From DATKHR01 sp035510155 (GTDB lineage Bacteria; Acidobacteriota; Vicinamibacteria; Vicinamibacterales; CAVVIG01), in the NCBI GenBank assembly GCA_035510155.1, contig DATKHR010000076.1, positions 1 through 59,568 on the forward strand: DNA of 59,568 bases, written 5' to 3'. This document shows positions 16,010 to 23,406 of the stretch, one piece after another. Numbering within the stretch: the first letter of the stretch is position 1; every line of letters starts with the position of its first letter. Under the pieces are notes generated by a model, which saw only the letters and a program-made list of their open reading frames with translations, did no database searches and had not been told where the DNA came from. Both the position numbers and the translations under genes were made by a program.

Positions 16010-17014
16010 TCACACTTCGAGGACGATCTTACCGAACTGGGCGGACGCTTCGAGCCGGTCTTGAGCGCGCGCGGCGTCGGCCAGCGGGAACGTGCGGTCG
16101 ATGGCCGGCGCCAGCTGACCGCTGAAGAAGTACCGCGCGGCCTGCCAGAGCTCGCCTTTCGTACCCATGTAGGAACCCAGGATTGAGAGCTGCTTCGAGA
16201 AGACCGCGGTCAGATCGAGGCTCCCCTTCGGGCCCGTCGTGGCCCCACAGGTCACGAGGCGACCACGGCGCGCGAGGGCGCGGACACTCTTCGCCCAGGT
16301 TGATTCGCCAACATGTTCTATGACGACATCCACGCCCCTGTTGTTCGTGTGGACCTTGATTTCTTCGGCGATGTCTTGCTCATGATGGTGGATCGCGAAA
16401 AAGGCGCCAAGCGCGCGCGCCCGCTCGAGCTTCTCGTGAGATCCCGCCGTCGCAAACACGCGCGCGCCATGAAGCCGCGCAATCTGAATCGCCGCTTGGC
16501 CGACGCCGCTTCCGGCCGCCAGAATCAGCACGTCTTCTCCGCGCGCGATTTGCGCCTTTGTCACGAGCATGTGCCATGCCGTCACGAACGTCAACGGAAA
16601 GGCGGCGGCATGAACAAAATCGATGTGATCGGGGATGCCGATGAGGTTCTGGACTGGCACCTTGACGAACTCTGCGTAACCGCCCTGATGATTGCGATAA
16701 CCGAGCACCTCGTACAGCGGGCAATCGTTGTCACGGCCCGACAGGCACGCGGCGCACCGGCCACAGCTGATGCCGGCTTGCAACATGACGCGTTGCCCGG
16801 TCTCCACGACTTCGCCGGCCACGTCGCTGCCTGAGATATGCGGCATCGGAATCGTCAGGCGCGGCAGACCGCGCCGCTCCCAGAGGTCGAGGTGATTGAG
16901 CGCGCACGCGCGCACCCGCACCAACACTTCGCCGGCCGCGGGCTCCGGATCTGGCGCGTTCTCGTAGCGGAGCACGTCCACGCCGCCGTGAGCGTGGAAG
17001 CGGATCGCTCTCAT
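16010..17014 (-). CDS. Zinc-type MDR oxidoreductase (quinone oxidoreductase/alcohol dehydrogenase-like)
   Basis: A 334-residue medium-chain dehydrogenase/reductase. The N-terminal GroES-like domain includes ALNHLDLWERRGLP and HISGSDVAGEV, then the structural-zinc cysteine cluster CGRCAACLSGRDNDC (about 83-97). The Rossmann domain starts near 160 with ILAAGSGVGQAAIQIARL. NADPH-dependent reduction of quinones or enones, or alcohol oxidation, are the family reactions; the substrate is unknown. It is monocistronic or begins the block with the M16 genes 12 bases upstream on the same strand. Confidence 0.88.
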   Translation of the reverse strand: MRAIRFHAHGGVDVLRYENAPDPEPAAGEVLVRVRACALNHLDLWERRGLPRLTIPMPHISGSDVAGEVVETGQRVMLQAGISCGRCAACLSGRDNDCPLYEVLGYRNHQGGYAEFVKVPVQNLIGIPDHIDFVHAAAFPLTFVTAWHMLVTKAQIARGEDVLILAAGSGVGQAAIQIARLHGARVFATAGSHEKLERARALGAFFAIHHHEQDIAEEIKVHTNNRGVDVVIEHVGESTWAKSVRALARRGRLVTCGATTGPKGSLDLTAVFSKQLSILGSYMGTKGELWQAARYFFSGQLAPAIDRTFPLADAARAQDRLEASAQFGKIVLEV

Positions 17015-17026
17015 TTGTGAAGGTCT

Positions 17027-18460
17027 CTATGAGAAGGCGTCTGGCGGCAGGACGAGCGGATCGCCCACACCGAGGCCGCCGAGCTCGGCCCCGAACACGT
17101 CGATGTCGCCGACGATGAGTGTCGTCAGGCGGGCGGGGTCAATGTAACGCGTCATGACCCGCGAGACCTCGTCCCGGCTGACGGCTTCGATGCGCGGAAC
17201 AAACTGCGCGTAATAATCATCGGGCAGATCGTAGAGCGCGAGCTGCATCACCGCGCGGCCGATCTGATCGGCTGTCTCGAAATTTCGCGCGTACCCTCGG
17301 GTGAGCGCGGCAACCCCGAATGACAGCTCCTCGGGGGTCACAGGACGCGTGCCGCGGATCCCTTCGATCTCGGCGAGTGACTCATGGATGGCCTGCACGG
17401 TCGCGGCCGTTTGCACGCTGACCTGCAGCACGAAGGGCCCCGGGCGACGGCGGAACTCGAACGCCGTTCGCGCGCCGTAGGTGAATCCTTTGTCTTCCCG
17501 CAGATTGAGATTGACGCGGCTGACGAACTGCCCGCCAAGGATCGCATTCGCGAGCGCGAGGGCGTGGTAGTCAGGCGTGTGTCGCGCGGCAGCAACCTGG
17601 CCGATGCGAAGCTCGGACTGGGGGGCGCGCAATCGCGGCACGACGGCAAGGCGCGGAGGGGCGCTCGGCGCTTGGCCCTTTGTGTTTGGTGCTTGGTGCG
17701 TGGTCCGTCCTTGGTCCCTGCTCGCTGGCGCTGGGCGCTGGGTCCGTCGTCCGTGATCCTCGCCCCAATCGGCGAAGGCGTGGGCGGCGAGCCGGGCCAT
17801 CGCCGAGTGATCGCAGTCTCCGACGGCGATGAGCGTCGCGGCGGCGGGCACAAGCTCGCGCCCATGAAACGACCGCACGTCGTCGATCGTCAGCGACGTG
17901 AGTGAGGCCTCGTTGCCTATCGGGGAATGACCGTATGGATCGTCGCCGTACACGAGCGAGAGGAATGCGCGATCAGCAACCGCGGCGGGGGAATCACGCA
18001 ATTGTTTCAACCGATGCAACCTGAGTTGCCGCACGCGCTCGAAATCGGATTCGCCGAGCGACGGTCGAGCGACGATGTCGCCCACGAGAGGCAGGACGCG
18101 ATCGGTGACGCGGCTGAGTGCCGTCACGCTGATGGCGGTGGCATCCGAGCCGATATCGGTATCGAACTGCGCGCCGAGGCGGGCGAGCGCCTCGTGCATC
18201 TGGATAGCCGACCGACCTCCGCTCCCCTCATCCAGCATGTCGGCGGTGATCGCTGCCAGGCCGTCCTGCCCCGGGGGATCCGCCGCAGCGCCGCGCGTGA
18301 CGAGGAGGATGAGCGAAACCACAGGGACTTGCGGATGGCGAACGGTCCAAACGCGCAGGCCGCTCGGCAAGACGGACTTCTCGACCGGCGGGAACTTGAA
18401 CGTCCGGGCGGGTCCCGGTTCCGGCAACTTCGAGCGATCGGCCGTCAGGGCGCGAGCCAT
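17027..18460 (-). CDS. M16 family peptidase-like subunit without HxxEH zinc motif
   Basis: A 477-residue partner protein. M16 features are KSVLPSGLRVWTVRHPQVPVVSL at the start, GLAAITADMLDEGSGGRSA, VYGDDPYGHSPIGNEASL, FVSRVNLNLREDKGFTYGARTAF and a final LTTLIVGDIDVFG. The zinc-binding HxxEH expected near residue 60-80 is absent, so it is probably the non-catalytic half of an M16B heterodimer with the next-upstream gene. The start overlaps that gene's stop (TGATG). Between about residues 235 and 265 a low-complexity stretch rich in Arg, Thr, Gln and Pro is encoded by a 7-bp repeat array. There is no signal peptide at the chosen start. Confidence 0.87.
   Translation of the reverse strand: MARALTADRSKLPEPGPARTFKFPPVEKSVLPSGLRVWTVRHPQVPVVSLILLVTRGAAADPPGQDGLAAITADMLDEGSGGRSAIQMHEALARLGAQFDTDIGSDATAISVTALSRVTDRVLPLVGDIVARPSLGESDFERVRQLRLHRLKQLRDSPAAVADRAFLSLVYGDDPYGHSPIGNEASLTSLTIDDVRSFHGRELVPAAATLIAVGDCDHSAMARLAAHAFADWGEDHGRRTQRPAPASRDQGRTTHQAPNTKGQAPSAPPRLAVVPRLRAPQSELRIGQVAAARHTPDYHALALANAILGGQFVSRVNLNLREDKGFTYGARTAFEFRRRPGPFVLQVSVQTAATVQAIHESLAEIEGIRGTRPVTPEELSFGVAALTRGYARNFETADQIGRAVMQLALYDLPDDYYAQFVPRIEAVSRDEVSRVMTRYIDPARLTTLIVGDIDVFGAELGGLGVGDPLVLPPDAFS
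17663..17755. repeat. Degenerate 7-bp tandem array inside the M16 gene
   Basis: In the plus strand about thirteen consecutive 7-mers keep register around GCTTGGT (for example GTTTGGT, GCTTGGT, GCGTGGT). The array is in frame within the coding region and encodes a charged, Pro/Gln/Thr-rich linker not seen in ordinary M16 proteins. Confidence 0.6.
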
Positions 18461-19764
18461 CAGGACACCGCGATCGGCTCGCATCCCGCGGCCGCAAGAT
18501 CGTTTCGGCCGCGCGGGACGATGCTGAGGGTTACGCGCGCGGAGGGATCGAGATAGCGTGAAGCAGCCTGGCGCATGGAGCCGGGCGTGACATCGCGATA
18601 GCGCGCCAGGTCGCGATCGAAATACGACGGGTCGCCTTTAAAGACATTGTAAGCGTTGAGCTGGTCGGATTTTCCGCCAAAGCCGCCCACTGTCTGGAGG
18701 CGGAAGATGAACTGCGACTCGGCTTGAGTGTGCCCGCGGTCCATCTCATCATCTGTGGGTCCATCTGTGACGAGACGACGGATCTCGTCGAGCACGGCCG
18801 CTTCAAGCTCGTCGAGCCCGTGGCCTGGCGCCGCGGTAGCCACGACCTGTGTATAGCCCCCGATCTCCCGTGAATTCTGCGCGGCGGACACGTCGGTCGC
18901 GCTTCGCTCCTCGAAAACCAGGCGGCGGTACAGCCTCGATGTCTTGCCATTGGCGAGGAGATCGTTTGCCAGGTCGAGGTCCGCGTCGCCCTCCGCGAAC
19001 ATTGCGGGCGTCGGCCACGCCATGTATATCCGCGGCAGCTCCACCCGATCCTCGAGCGAGTACCGGCCCTCGCGCGGCCGGGACGACGGGGCATTCACGG
19101 CAGGGACGAGCTCTCCCGGCGGGATCTCACCGAAGTACCGATCCACGAGCGCGAGCGCGTCGCCCGGATCGACATCGCCCGCGATCGCGATCGAAGCGTT
19201 CGCCGGATGATAGTAACGCTGAAAGAACGCGCGCACGTCGTCAAGGCGCGCGGCCTGCAGGTCGGCGATCTCGCCGATCGTCGTCCAGCGATACGGGTGG
19301 TCCGGCGGGAACACCGCGGCCAGCATTGCCATTGGGGCGAGCCCGTACGGTCTGTTCTCGTAGTTCTGCCGCCGCTCGTTCAACACGACGTCACGCTGGT
19401 TGGTGAACTTGGCCTCGGTCAGCGCCGGCAGCAGATAGCCCATGCGGTCCGACTCCATCCACAGCGCGAGCTCCAGGGCGTTGGACGGCACGACTTCCCA
19501 ATAGTTCGTACGGTCGGCGTTGGTCGATCCGTTGAGTGTGCCGCCGGCGCCTTGCAGCGGCTGGAAATAGCTCTGGTCATGGTGCGCAGATCCTTCGAAC
19601 ATCAAGTGCTCGAAGAGGTGGGCGAAGCCGGTGCGGCCCGGCTGCTCATTCTTGGATCCGACGTGATACCAGATGTTGACGGCAACAATCGGGCAGGCGT
19701 GGTCCTCGTGGATCAAGACGTCGAGGCCGTTGGCGAGAGTGTGCTTGATGAAGGAGAGTGGCAT
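18460..19764 (-). CDS. M16 zinc peptidase, catalytic subunit
   Basis: A 434-residue metallopeptidase with inverted zinc motif H49-LF-E52-H53 and the third ligand E130 in VVLNERRQN, exactly the pitrilysin/insulinase layout. Other landmarks are HVGSKNEQPGRTGFAHL, LNGSTNADRTNYWEVVPS and DHPYRWTTIGEIADL. The N- and C-half structure of M16B peptidases is present. With the coupled downstream gene it should form a heterodimeric processing-peptidase-like clamp that degrades peptides. There is no signal sequence, suggesting cytoplasmic location unless the start is misjudged. Confidence 0.92.
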   Translation of the reverse strand: MPLSFIKHTLANGLDVLIHEDHACPIVAVNIWYHVGSKNEQPGRTGFAHLFEHLMFEGSAHHDQSYFQPLQGAGGTLNGSTNADRTNYWEVVPSNALELALWMESDRMGYLLPALTEAKFTNQRDVVLNERRQNYENRPYGLAPMAMLAAVFPPDHPYRWTTIGEIADLQAARLDDVRAFFQRYYHPANASIAIAGDVDPGDALALVDRYFGEIPPGELVPAVNAPSSRPREGRYSLEDRVELPRIYMAWPTPAMFAEGDADLDLANDLLANGKTSRLYRRLVFEERSATDVSAAQNSREIGGYTQVVATAAPGHGLDELEAAVLDEIRRLVTDGPTDDEMDRGHTQAESQFIFRLQTVGGFGGKSDQLNAYNVFKGDPSYFDRDLARYRDVTPGSMRQAASRYLDPSARVTLSIVPRGRNDLAAAGCEPIAVS

Positions 19765-19876
19765 GGTTCAGCAGCGCTCAGCTGTTGACTTCGGCACAAG
19801 CGTTGGACGATCAGCTTTCAGCTACCCGACTTCTTGTCGCAGGCGTCGAGCGACAGGCGGGGATTCGCGCCGCCCG

Positions 19877-20956
19877 TCATCGCACCACCGTCAAGGGGAT
19901 CGTCGGGCGGTTGTAGCTCGCGATTGACACTTGCGCCGCGGTGCGTTCCGCCGCCGCCATGAACGCCCGCGCCGCCGACGACTCGGGCTCGCTGATCATC
20001 AGAGGGATGCCGATATCGCTGCCCTCGCGAATCGGCTGATAGATCGGAATCCGCCCGATGAACGGCACGCCGAGATCCGCCGCCATCTTCTCGCCGCCGC
20101 CGCGACCGAAGATATCCGCCTCGTGCGCGCAGTTGGGGCACACGAAGTAGCTCATGTTCTCGATGACGCCGAGAGGCGAAATGTTCAACTTCTTGTACAT
20201 CGCGACGGCACGCCGGGTATCGGCGAGCGACACCTGCTGCGGCGTCGTGACGACAATGGCGCCGGCGACGGGCACGGTCTGGCTGAGGCTGAGCGCGATG
20301 TCGCCGGTGCCCGGCGGGAGATCGACCACGAGGTAGTCCAGATCGACCCAGCGGACCTCGCGAAAAAACTGCTGCAGCGCCCCGTGGAGCATCGGCCCGC
20401 GCCAGATGATTGGCGCGTCGTCACCGGTCAAGAATCCCATCGAGATGATCTGCAGACCGAACTTCTCGGCCGGAACGATCTTCTGGCCGTCGGTCACGAG
20501 CTGTGCCTTCATGCCGAGCATGATCGGCACGTTCGGACCGTAGATATCCCCGTCGATGAGGCCGACTCTGCTGCCGCACTTGGCGAGCGCAATTGCCAGG
20601 TTGACCGCTACGGTGGTCTTCCCCACGCCGCCCTTGCCGGCACCGACCGCGATCACGTTCTTCACGCCGGGCACGGCCTGGCGGGAGCCGTCTGCGCCGA
20701 CCGCCTCGCGCACTCGGGCGCTCATCTTCACGTCGACCGACGTGACGCCTGGCAGCTGCATGACCGCCGCGCGCGCCTGATCGCGCATCTGATCCTTCAC
20801 AGGACACGCGGGCGTTGTCAGCTCAATCGTCAACGCGACGCGACCCTGATCGATGGCGAGGTCCTTCACGAATCCGAGGCTGACGATGTCGCGATTGAGA
20901 TCGGGATCCCTGACGACCTTCAGGGCCTCGAGGACGCTGCCACGCTCGACTCGCAT
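19877..20956 (-). CDS. mrp: Mrp/ApbC P-loop ATPase, iron-sulfur cluster carrier
   Basis: A 359-residue protein. The N-terminal MIP18/DUF59 domain (1-80) contains DPDLNRDIVSLGFV and the TTPACPVKDQM cysteine motif. The deviant Walker A GKGGVGKTT is at 107-115, followed by GLIDGDIYGPNVP, VVDLPPGTGDIALSLSQ and the CPNC cluster-binding pair near 272 in FVCPNCAHEADIFG. Family members bind and deliver Fe-S clusters. The start is ATG 20956; the open frame runs further upstream without homology. The DUF4870-like gene is divergent, with 30 bases between starts. The 112 bases to the downstream M16 start hold no gene. Confidence 0.94.
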   Translation of the reverse strand: MRVERGSVLEALKVVRDPDLNRDIVSLGFVKDLAIDQGRVALTIELTTPACPVKDQMRDQARAAVMQLPGVTSVDVKMSARVREAVGADGSRQAVPGVKNVIAVGAGKGGVGKTTVAVNLAIALAKCGSRVGLIDGDIYGPNVPIMLGMKAQLVTDGQKIVPAEKFGLQIISMGFLTGDDAPIIWRGPMLHGALQQFFREVRWVDLDYLVVDLPPGTGDIALSLSQTVPVAGAIVVTTPQQVSLADTRRAVAMYKKLNISPLGVIENMSYFVCPNCAHEADIFGRGGGEKMAADLGVPFIGRIPIYQPIREGSDIGIPLMISEPESSAARAFMAAAERTAAQVSIASYNRPTIPLTVVR

Positions 20957-20986
20957 AGCTTCAAGGATATCGTACACTCGCGCGCC

Positions 20987-21334
20987 ATGCCGGAATCGAC
21001 CGTTTCTCCGAATCGAAGCCTGATGATCGTGCTCGCCTACCTCTGGGTTCTGGCGCTTATTCCGTTGCTCGCGGAGAAACAAGATCACGAGGTGCAGTGG
21101 CACGCGAAGCACGGCCTGGTGCTGATGGGGACAGAGCTGGTGCTGATCGTCGCGTACGTCCTGATGACGACCGTCATCAGCCTTGCGACGTTCGGGCTGG
21201 GCTGCGCCCTCAGCCTTCTTCTCGTGTTCGCGTGGGTTGGCATCCTCGTCCTCCATGCGGCGGCCATTCTGAAGGGCGTCAATGGCGGACGCCTTCTGAT
21301 TCCGAGGATCAGCGAGTACGCGGAACGCTTTTGA
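20987..21334 (+). CDS. DUF4870-like small integral membrane protein
   Basis: A 115-residue protein with three predicted membrane helices (about 13-30, 48-75 and 78-100). The motif EVQWHAKHGLVLMG between helices one and two is typical of DUF4870/TIC20-like proteins. Function unknown. A TACACT -10 box at 20973-20978 lies eight bases before ATG, again suggesting a nearly leaderless mRNA. The longer open frame upstream is antisense to mrp and was not used. Confidence 0.8.
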   Translation: MPESTVSPNRSLMIVLAYLWVLALIPLLAEKQDHEVQWHAKHGLVLMGTELVLIVAYVLMTTVISLATFGLGCALSLLLVFAWVGILVLHAAAILKGVNGGRLLIPRISEYAERF

Positions 21335-21369
21335 GCGAAGTTTCTCTGCGGACCTTTGTGACAAGCCCG

Positions 21370-21660
21370 ATGACGACCTGGCTCCGCCGGCGACTGATTG
21401 AGCTGCTGCCGCTGGCGCTCTTGATTGGAGTCGCCCTGAACGCGCAATCGGTCGCGCTCACCGCCATTCACCTGTATCAGCGAGCGCTCTCGCCGGTGGC
21501 GGCGCGCGCGGGCCTGAGCTGCCGGTTCACGCCGACGTGCAGCAGGTTCGCGGAGGTCGTCATCGAGCGCGAGGGCGTTGTTCGCGGAGGGTGGCGAGCG
21601 CTCAGGCGGATCACGCGCTGCAATCCGTGGACCGAGATGGGGACACCGGATGAGCCGTAG
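21370..21660 (+). CDS. yidD: Membrane protein insertion efficiency factor YidD
   Basis: A 96-residue protein with an N-terminal hydrophobic segment (LLPLALLIGVALN), the signature SCRFTPTCSRFAE and the C-terminal RRITRCNPW. YidD proteins help YidC and Sec insert membrane proteins. The start at ATG 21370 gives the usual length. It lies 35 bases downstream of the DUF4870-like gene on the same strand. It is not next to rnpA or yidC, unlike the common arrangement. Confidence 0.9.
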   Translation: MTTWLRRRLIELLPLALLIGVALNAQSVALTAIHLYQRALSPVAARAGLSCRFTPTCSRFAEVVIEREGVVRGGWRALRRITRCNPWTEMGTPDEP

Positions 21661-21690
21661 CCGGATGTGATCTGCGACGCGGCTTCGCTG

Positions 21691-22077
21691 TCAAGCGTCC
21701 GGCAGGAACAGGCGTTTTCCGCGTTCGTTCAGGAGGATCCAGAGCGCGTAGATGCCGAGCGCGGTGCCGTAAGGCAACAACACAAGGTCAACGGATCCCA
21801 GGATCAGCGCCATGATGCGCCCCCACGGCCGCCGTCGCCGCAGCGGAAAGCCGACGACAATGTGTGCGGCGCCCCAGAGGATGGCAATGATGGCGAGCAG
21901 CGTGAAGATGGCGGCCGTGACGCTGGCGGCTACCTGACCACTTGCGCCGCCGCGACCTGCGGACGTGATGATCGCGACCGCACCGATGCCGAGCGCCAGC
22001 GTCGACAGACCGATCAACGTCGTCAACAGTCCCCAAACGATGAAGAGCACGCCTAGAAACTCTACTTGCGTCGCCAT
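21691..22077 (-). CDS. Four-helix membrane protein of unknown function (128 aa)
   Basis: Four hydrophobic segments (about 5-30, 33-42 with a Gly-rich loop, 50-75 and 88-115), with an Arg-rich cytoplasmic loop FPLRRRRPWGRIMAL between the last two. The C-terminal LLNERGKRLF is basic. No family is recognised with certainty. The start ATG 22077 abuts a 7-bp repeat array, so no normal ribosome-binding site is visible, and the start or expression may be affected. Confidence 0.65.
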   Translation of the reverse strand: MATQVEFLGVLFIVWGLLTTLIGLSTLALGIGAVAIITSAGRGGASGQVAASVTAAIFTLLAIIAILWGAAHIVVGFPLRRRRPWGRIMALILGSVDLVLLPYGTALGIYALWILLNERGKRLFLPDA

Positions 22078-22080
22078 TCG

Positions 22081-22185
22081 ATTGCGGATTGCGGGTTGCG
22101 GATTGCAGATCGAGGGCTGCGGAATGTGGATTGAGGATTGTGGATTGCGGAGTGAAGATTGAGGATTGGAAATTGTGGTTCTGGA
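22081..22185. repeat. Intergenic 7-bp tandem repeat array (ATTGCGG-type)
   Basis: Fifteen consecutive 7-base units hold strict register, consensus ATTGCGG/ATTGAGG (two perfect ATTGCGG copies first, then variants such as GTTGCGG, ATTGTGG, ATTGAGG). It fills nearly the whole gap between the membrane protein start (22077) and the end of the zinc-finger gene (22189). Confidence 0.85.
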
Positions 22186-22188
22186 AAC

Positions 22189-22590
22189 TCAGATCGCGGC
22201 CGGGCGGATGACCACGCGAACTTCGACGCGAACAGCGGGGGCATCAGGTGAGCAGAGACGAAAGCGGAGGCGGGCCCCGTCGGCCACGCCCGGGGGCACG
22301 GACACACGGACGGCGTGGTGCGCCAACGATTCTCCGGTCCCGAGACAGCGGGGGCACGCCTCGGCCCAGGTTTCACCGCGGCCGCCGCACGACGGGCACG
22401 TCGCTCTAACGGGCACCTCAAGCGGCACGATGTGACCCTTCCGGGCCTCGAACTTCGAAACCGACACTTCGGCCAGGAGGACGTCCTGGTCCGCGCGCTC
22501 GCCAAGAAAGCGATCGCGCATGCGTTCAACAACCCGTCCCACGGAAGGGAAGTCGATGTCAATTTCGTCCGCGAAACACTCGTGCGGCAT
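22189..22590 (-). CDS. DnaJ-like zinc-finger/C-domain protein lacking a J domain
   Basis: A 133-residue protein. Residues 1-60 (DEIDIDFPSVGRVVERMRDRFLG) precede a DnaJ-type half zinc finger: CPSCGGRGETWAEACPRCLGTGE, that is two CxxCxGxG-like units. It ends with the DnaJ substrate-domain motif HAVRVSVPPGVADGARLRFR. The HPD J domain is absent, so it cannot stimulate Hsp70 in the normal way. The ATG at 22590 is preferred to a longer frame because a good promoter lies 13-42 bases upstream of it. Role unknown; possibly substrate binding or chaperone-related. Confidence 0.7.
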   Translation of the reverse strand: MPHECFADEIDIDFPSVGRVVERMRDRFLGERADQDVLLAEVSVSKFEARKGHIVPLEVPVRATCPSCGGRGETWAEACPRCLGTGESLAHHAVRVSVPPGVADGARLRFRLCSPDAPAVRVEVRVVIRPAAI

Positions 22591-22909
22591 GTGAGCGCAA
22601 TTAACGATAGAAGTGGGTTTCACGCTTGTCAAGACAGGGGCGGGATGTCTGATGGCGTTGACATCCGACAAGAATCATGCCCTGACGAGAACCTTGCAAG
22701 TGACGGAAAGATGAGTTTCGTGAACGTCAGAACGTCGTGCGTGTGTCCGGCAATACGAATGCCATGATGATCACATTCGAGGGCCGCCTCCGCCTGGACA
22801 CACCGCCGCCCGCTCGGACACACCTTATGCGACCGCGTGAATGGCTGCGACTATTTCGAGGAGGCCGAAGAGCGAACCTGACGAACGGTCGAGGAAGACC
22901 GGCGCACGC
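22591..22909. other. Intergenic region with promoter only
   Basis: About 320 bases between two minus-strand genes. Apart from the promoter at 22604-22632 I see no convincing reading frame, RNA gene or repeat. Confidence 0.5.
22604..22632 (-). promoter_or_regulatory. Sigma70-type promoter of the zinc-finger protein
   Basis: Minus-strand TTGACA (22627-22632), a 17-base spacer and TATCGT (22604-22609) form the best -35/-10 pair noted in the window, 13 bases before ATG 22590. Confidence 0.65.
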
Positions 22910-23131
22910 TCAGCGCGCGCCGATCGTCAGCAGAACTTCTTTGCGGAGCGTGTCTTCGAACTCGGCAAACTTCAATTCTGTTTCGCACTCATCGCACAGG
23001 ACTTCGAACACCGCGGGCCGGCTCTCCTCGGTTACTTCGACGCGGCCACCGTCGACGCTTACTACATGCATCTGCAGCGTTTTGACCTGAAAATTCCGGT
23101 CATTGCCGCAGTTGGGACAGGTCAACGTCAC
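22910..23131 (-). CDS. Small two-CxxC zinc-ribbon protein (73 aa)
   Basis: A 73-residue protein with CPNCGND at residues 5-11 and CDECETE near 46-52, a four-cysteine zinc ribbon, separated by beta-rich sequence. It starts at GTG 23131 with a GGAG ribosome-binding site six bases upstream. The function may be nucleic-acid or protein binding; no specific family is recognised. Confidence 0.7.
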   Translation of the reverse strand: MTLTCPNCGNDRNFQVKTLQMHVVSVDGGRVEVTEESRPAVFEVLCDECETELKFAEFEDTLRKEVLLTIGAR

Positions 23132-23219
23132 TTAACACTCCTTCGACTCTTCGATTCTATGCAATGGCCACGCCCCGGCGCAATGCAAATATGGCCGAAA
23201 TCTGCTAGATTCGTGCAGG

Positions 23220-23390
23220 ATGGGGTCGGAATCCTTCCAAATTCACAGCTCGGCACGCGGTCCGCATTGGATTGCCTGGGTCAGCCGCGATGGCAGCGGC
23301 AAGCCCGACGGTGGCGTCGTGCTGGTCGCCGGGAACAAAGAAGAGGCCGAAGCGCGAGCCGAGCGCTGGGCTCGGCGGCAGGGGACGTGA
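23220..23390 (+). CDS. Small soluble protein, 56 aa
   Basis: Short open frame with protein-like character: GPHWIAWVSRDGSGKP, then GGVVLVAGNKEEAEARAERWARRQG, a predicted beta-beta-alpha arrangement. An extended -10 box (TGc TAGATT, 23206-23211) ends eight bases before ATG. It is convergent with addA, with 16 bases between stops. Unknown function. Confidence 0.55.
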   Translation: MGSESFQIHSSARGPHWIAWVSRDGSGKPDGGVVLVAGNKEEAEARAERWARRQGT

Positions 23391-23406
23391 TTCGGAATCG
23401 GGTGAA

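Noticed and set aside
19931..20986. Upstream extension of the DUF4870-like frame
   Set aside because: Runs antisense to mrp and lacks homology; ATG 20987 gives the expected small membrane protein.
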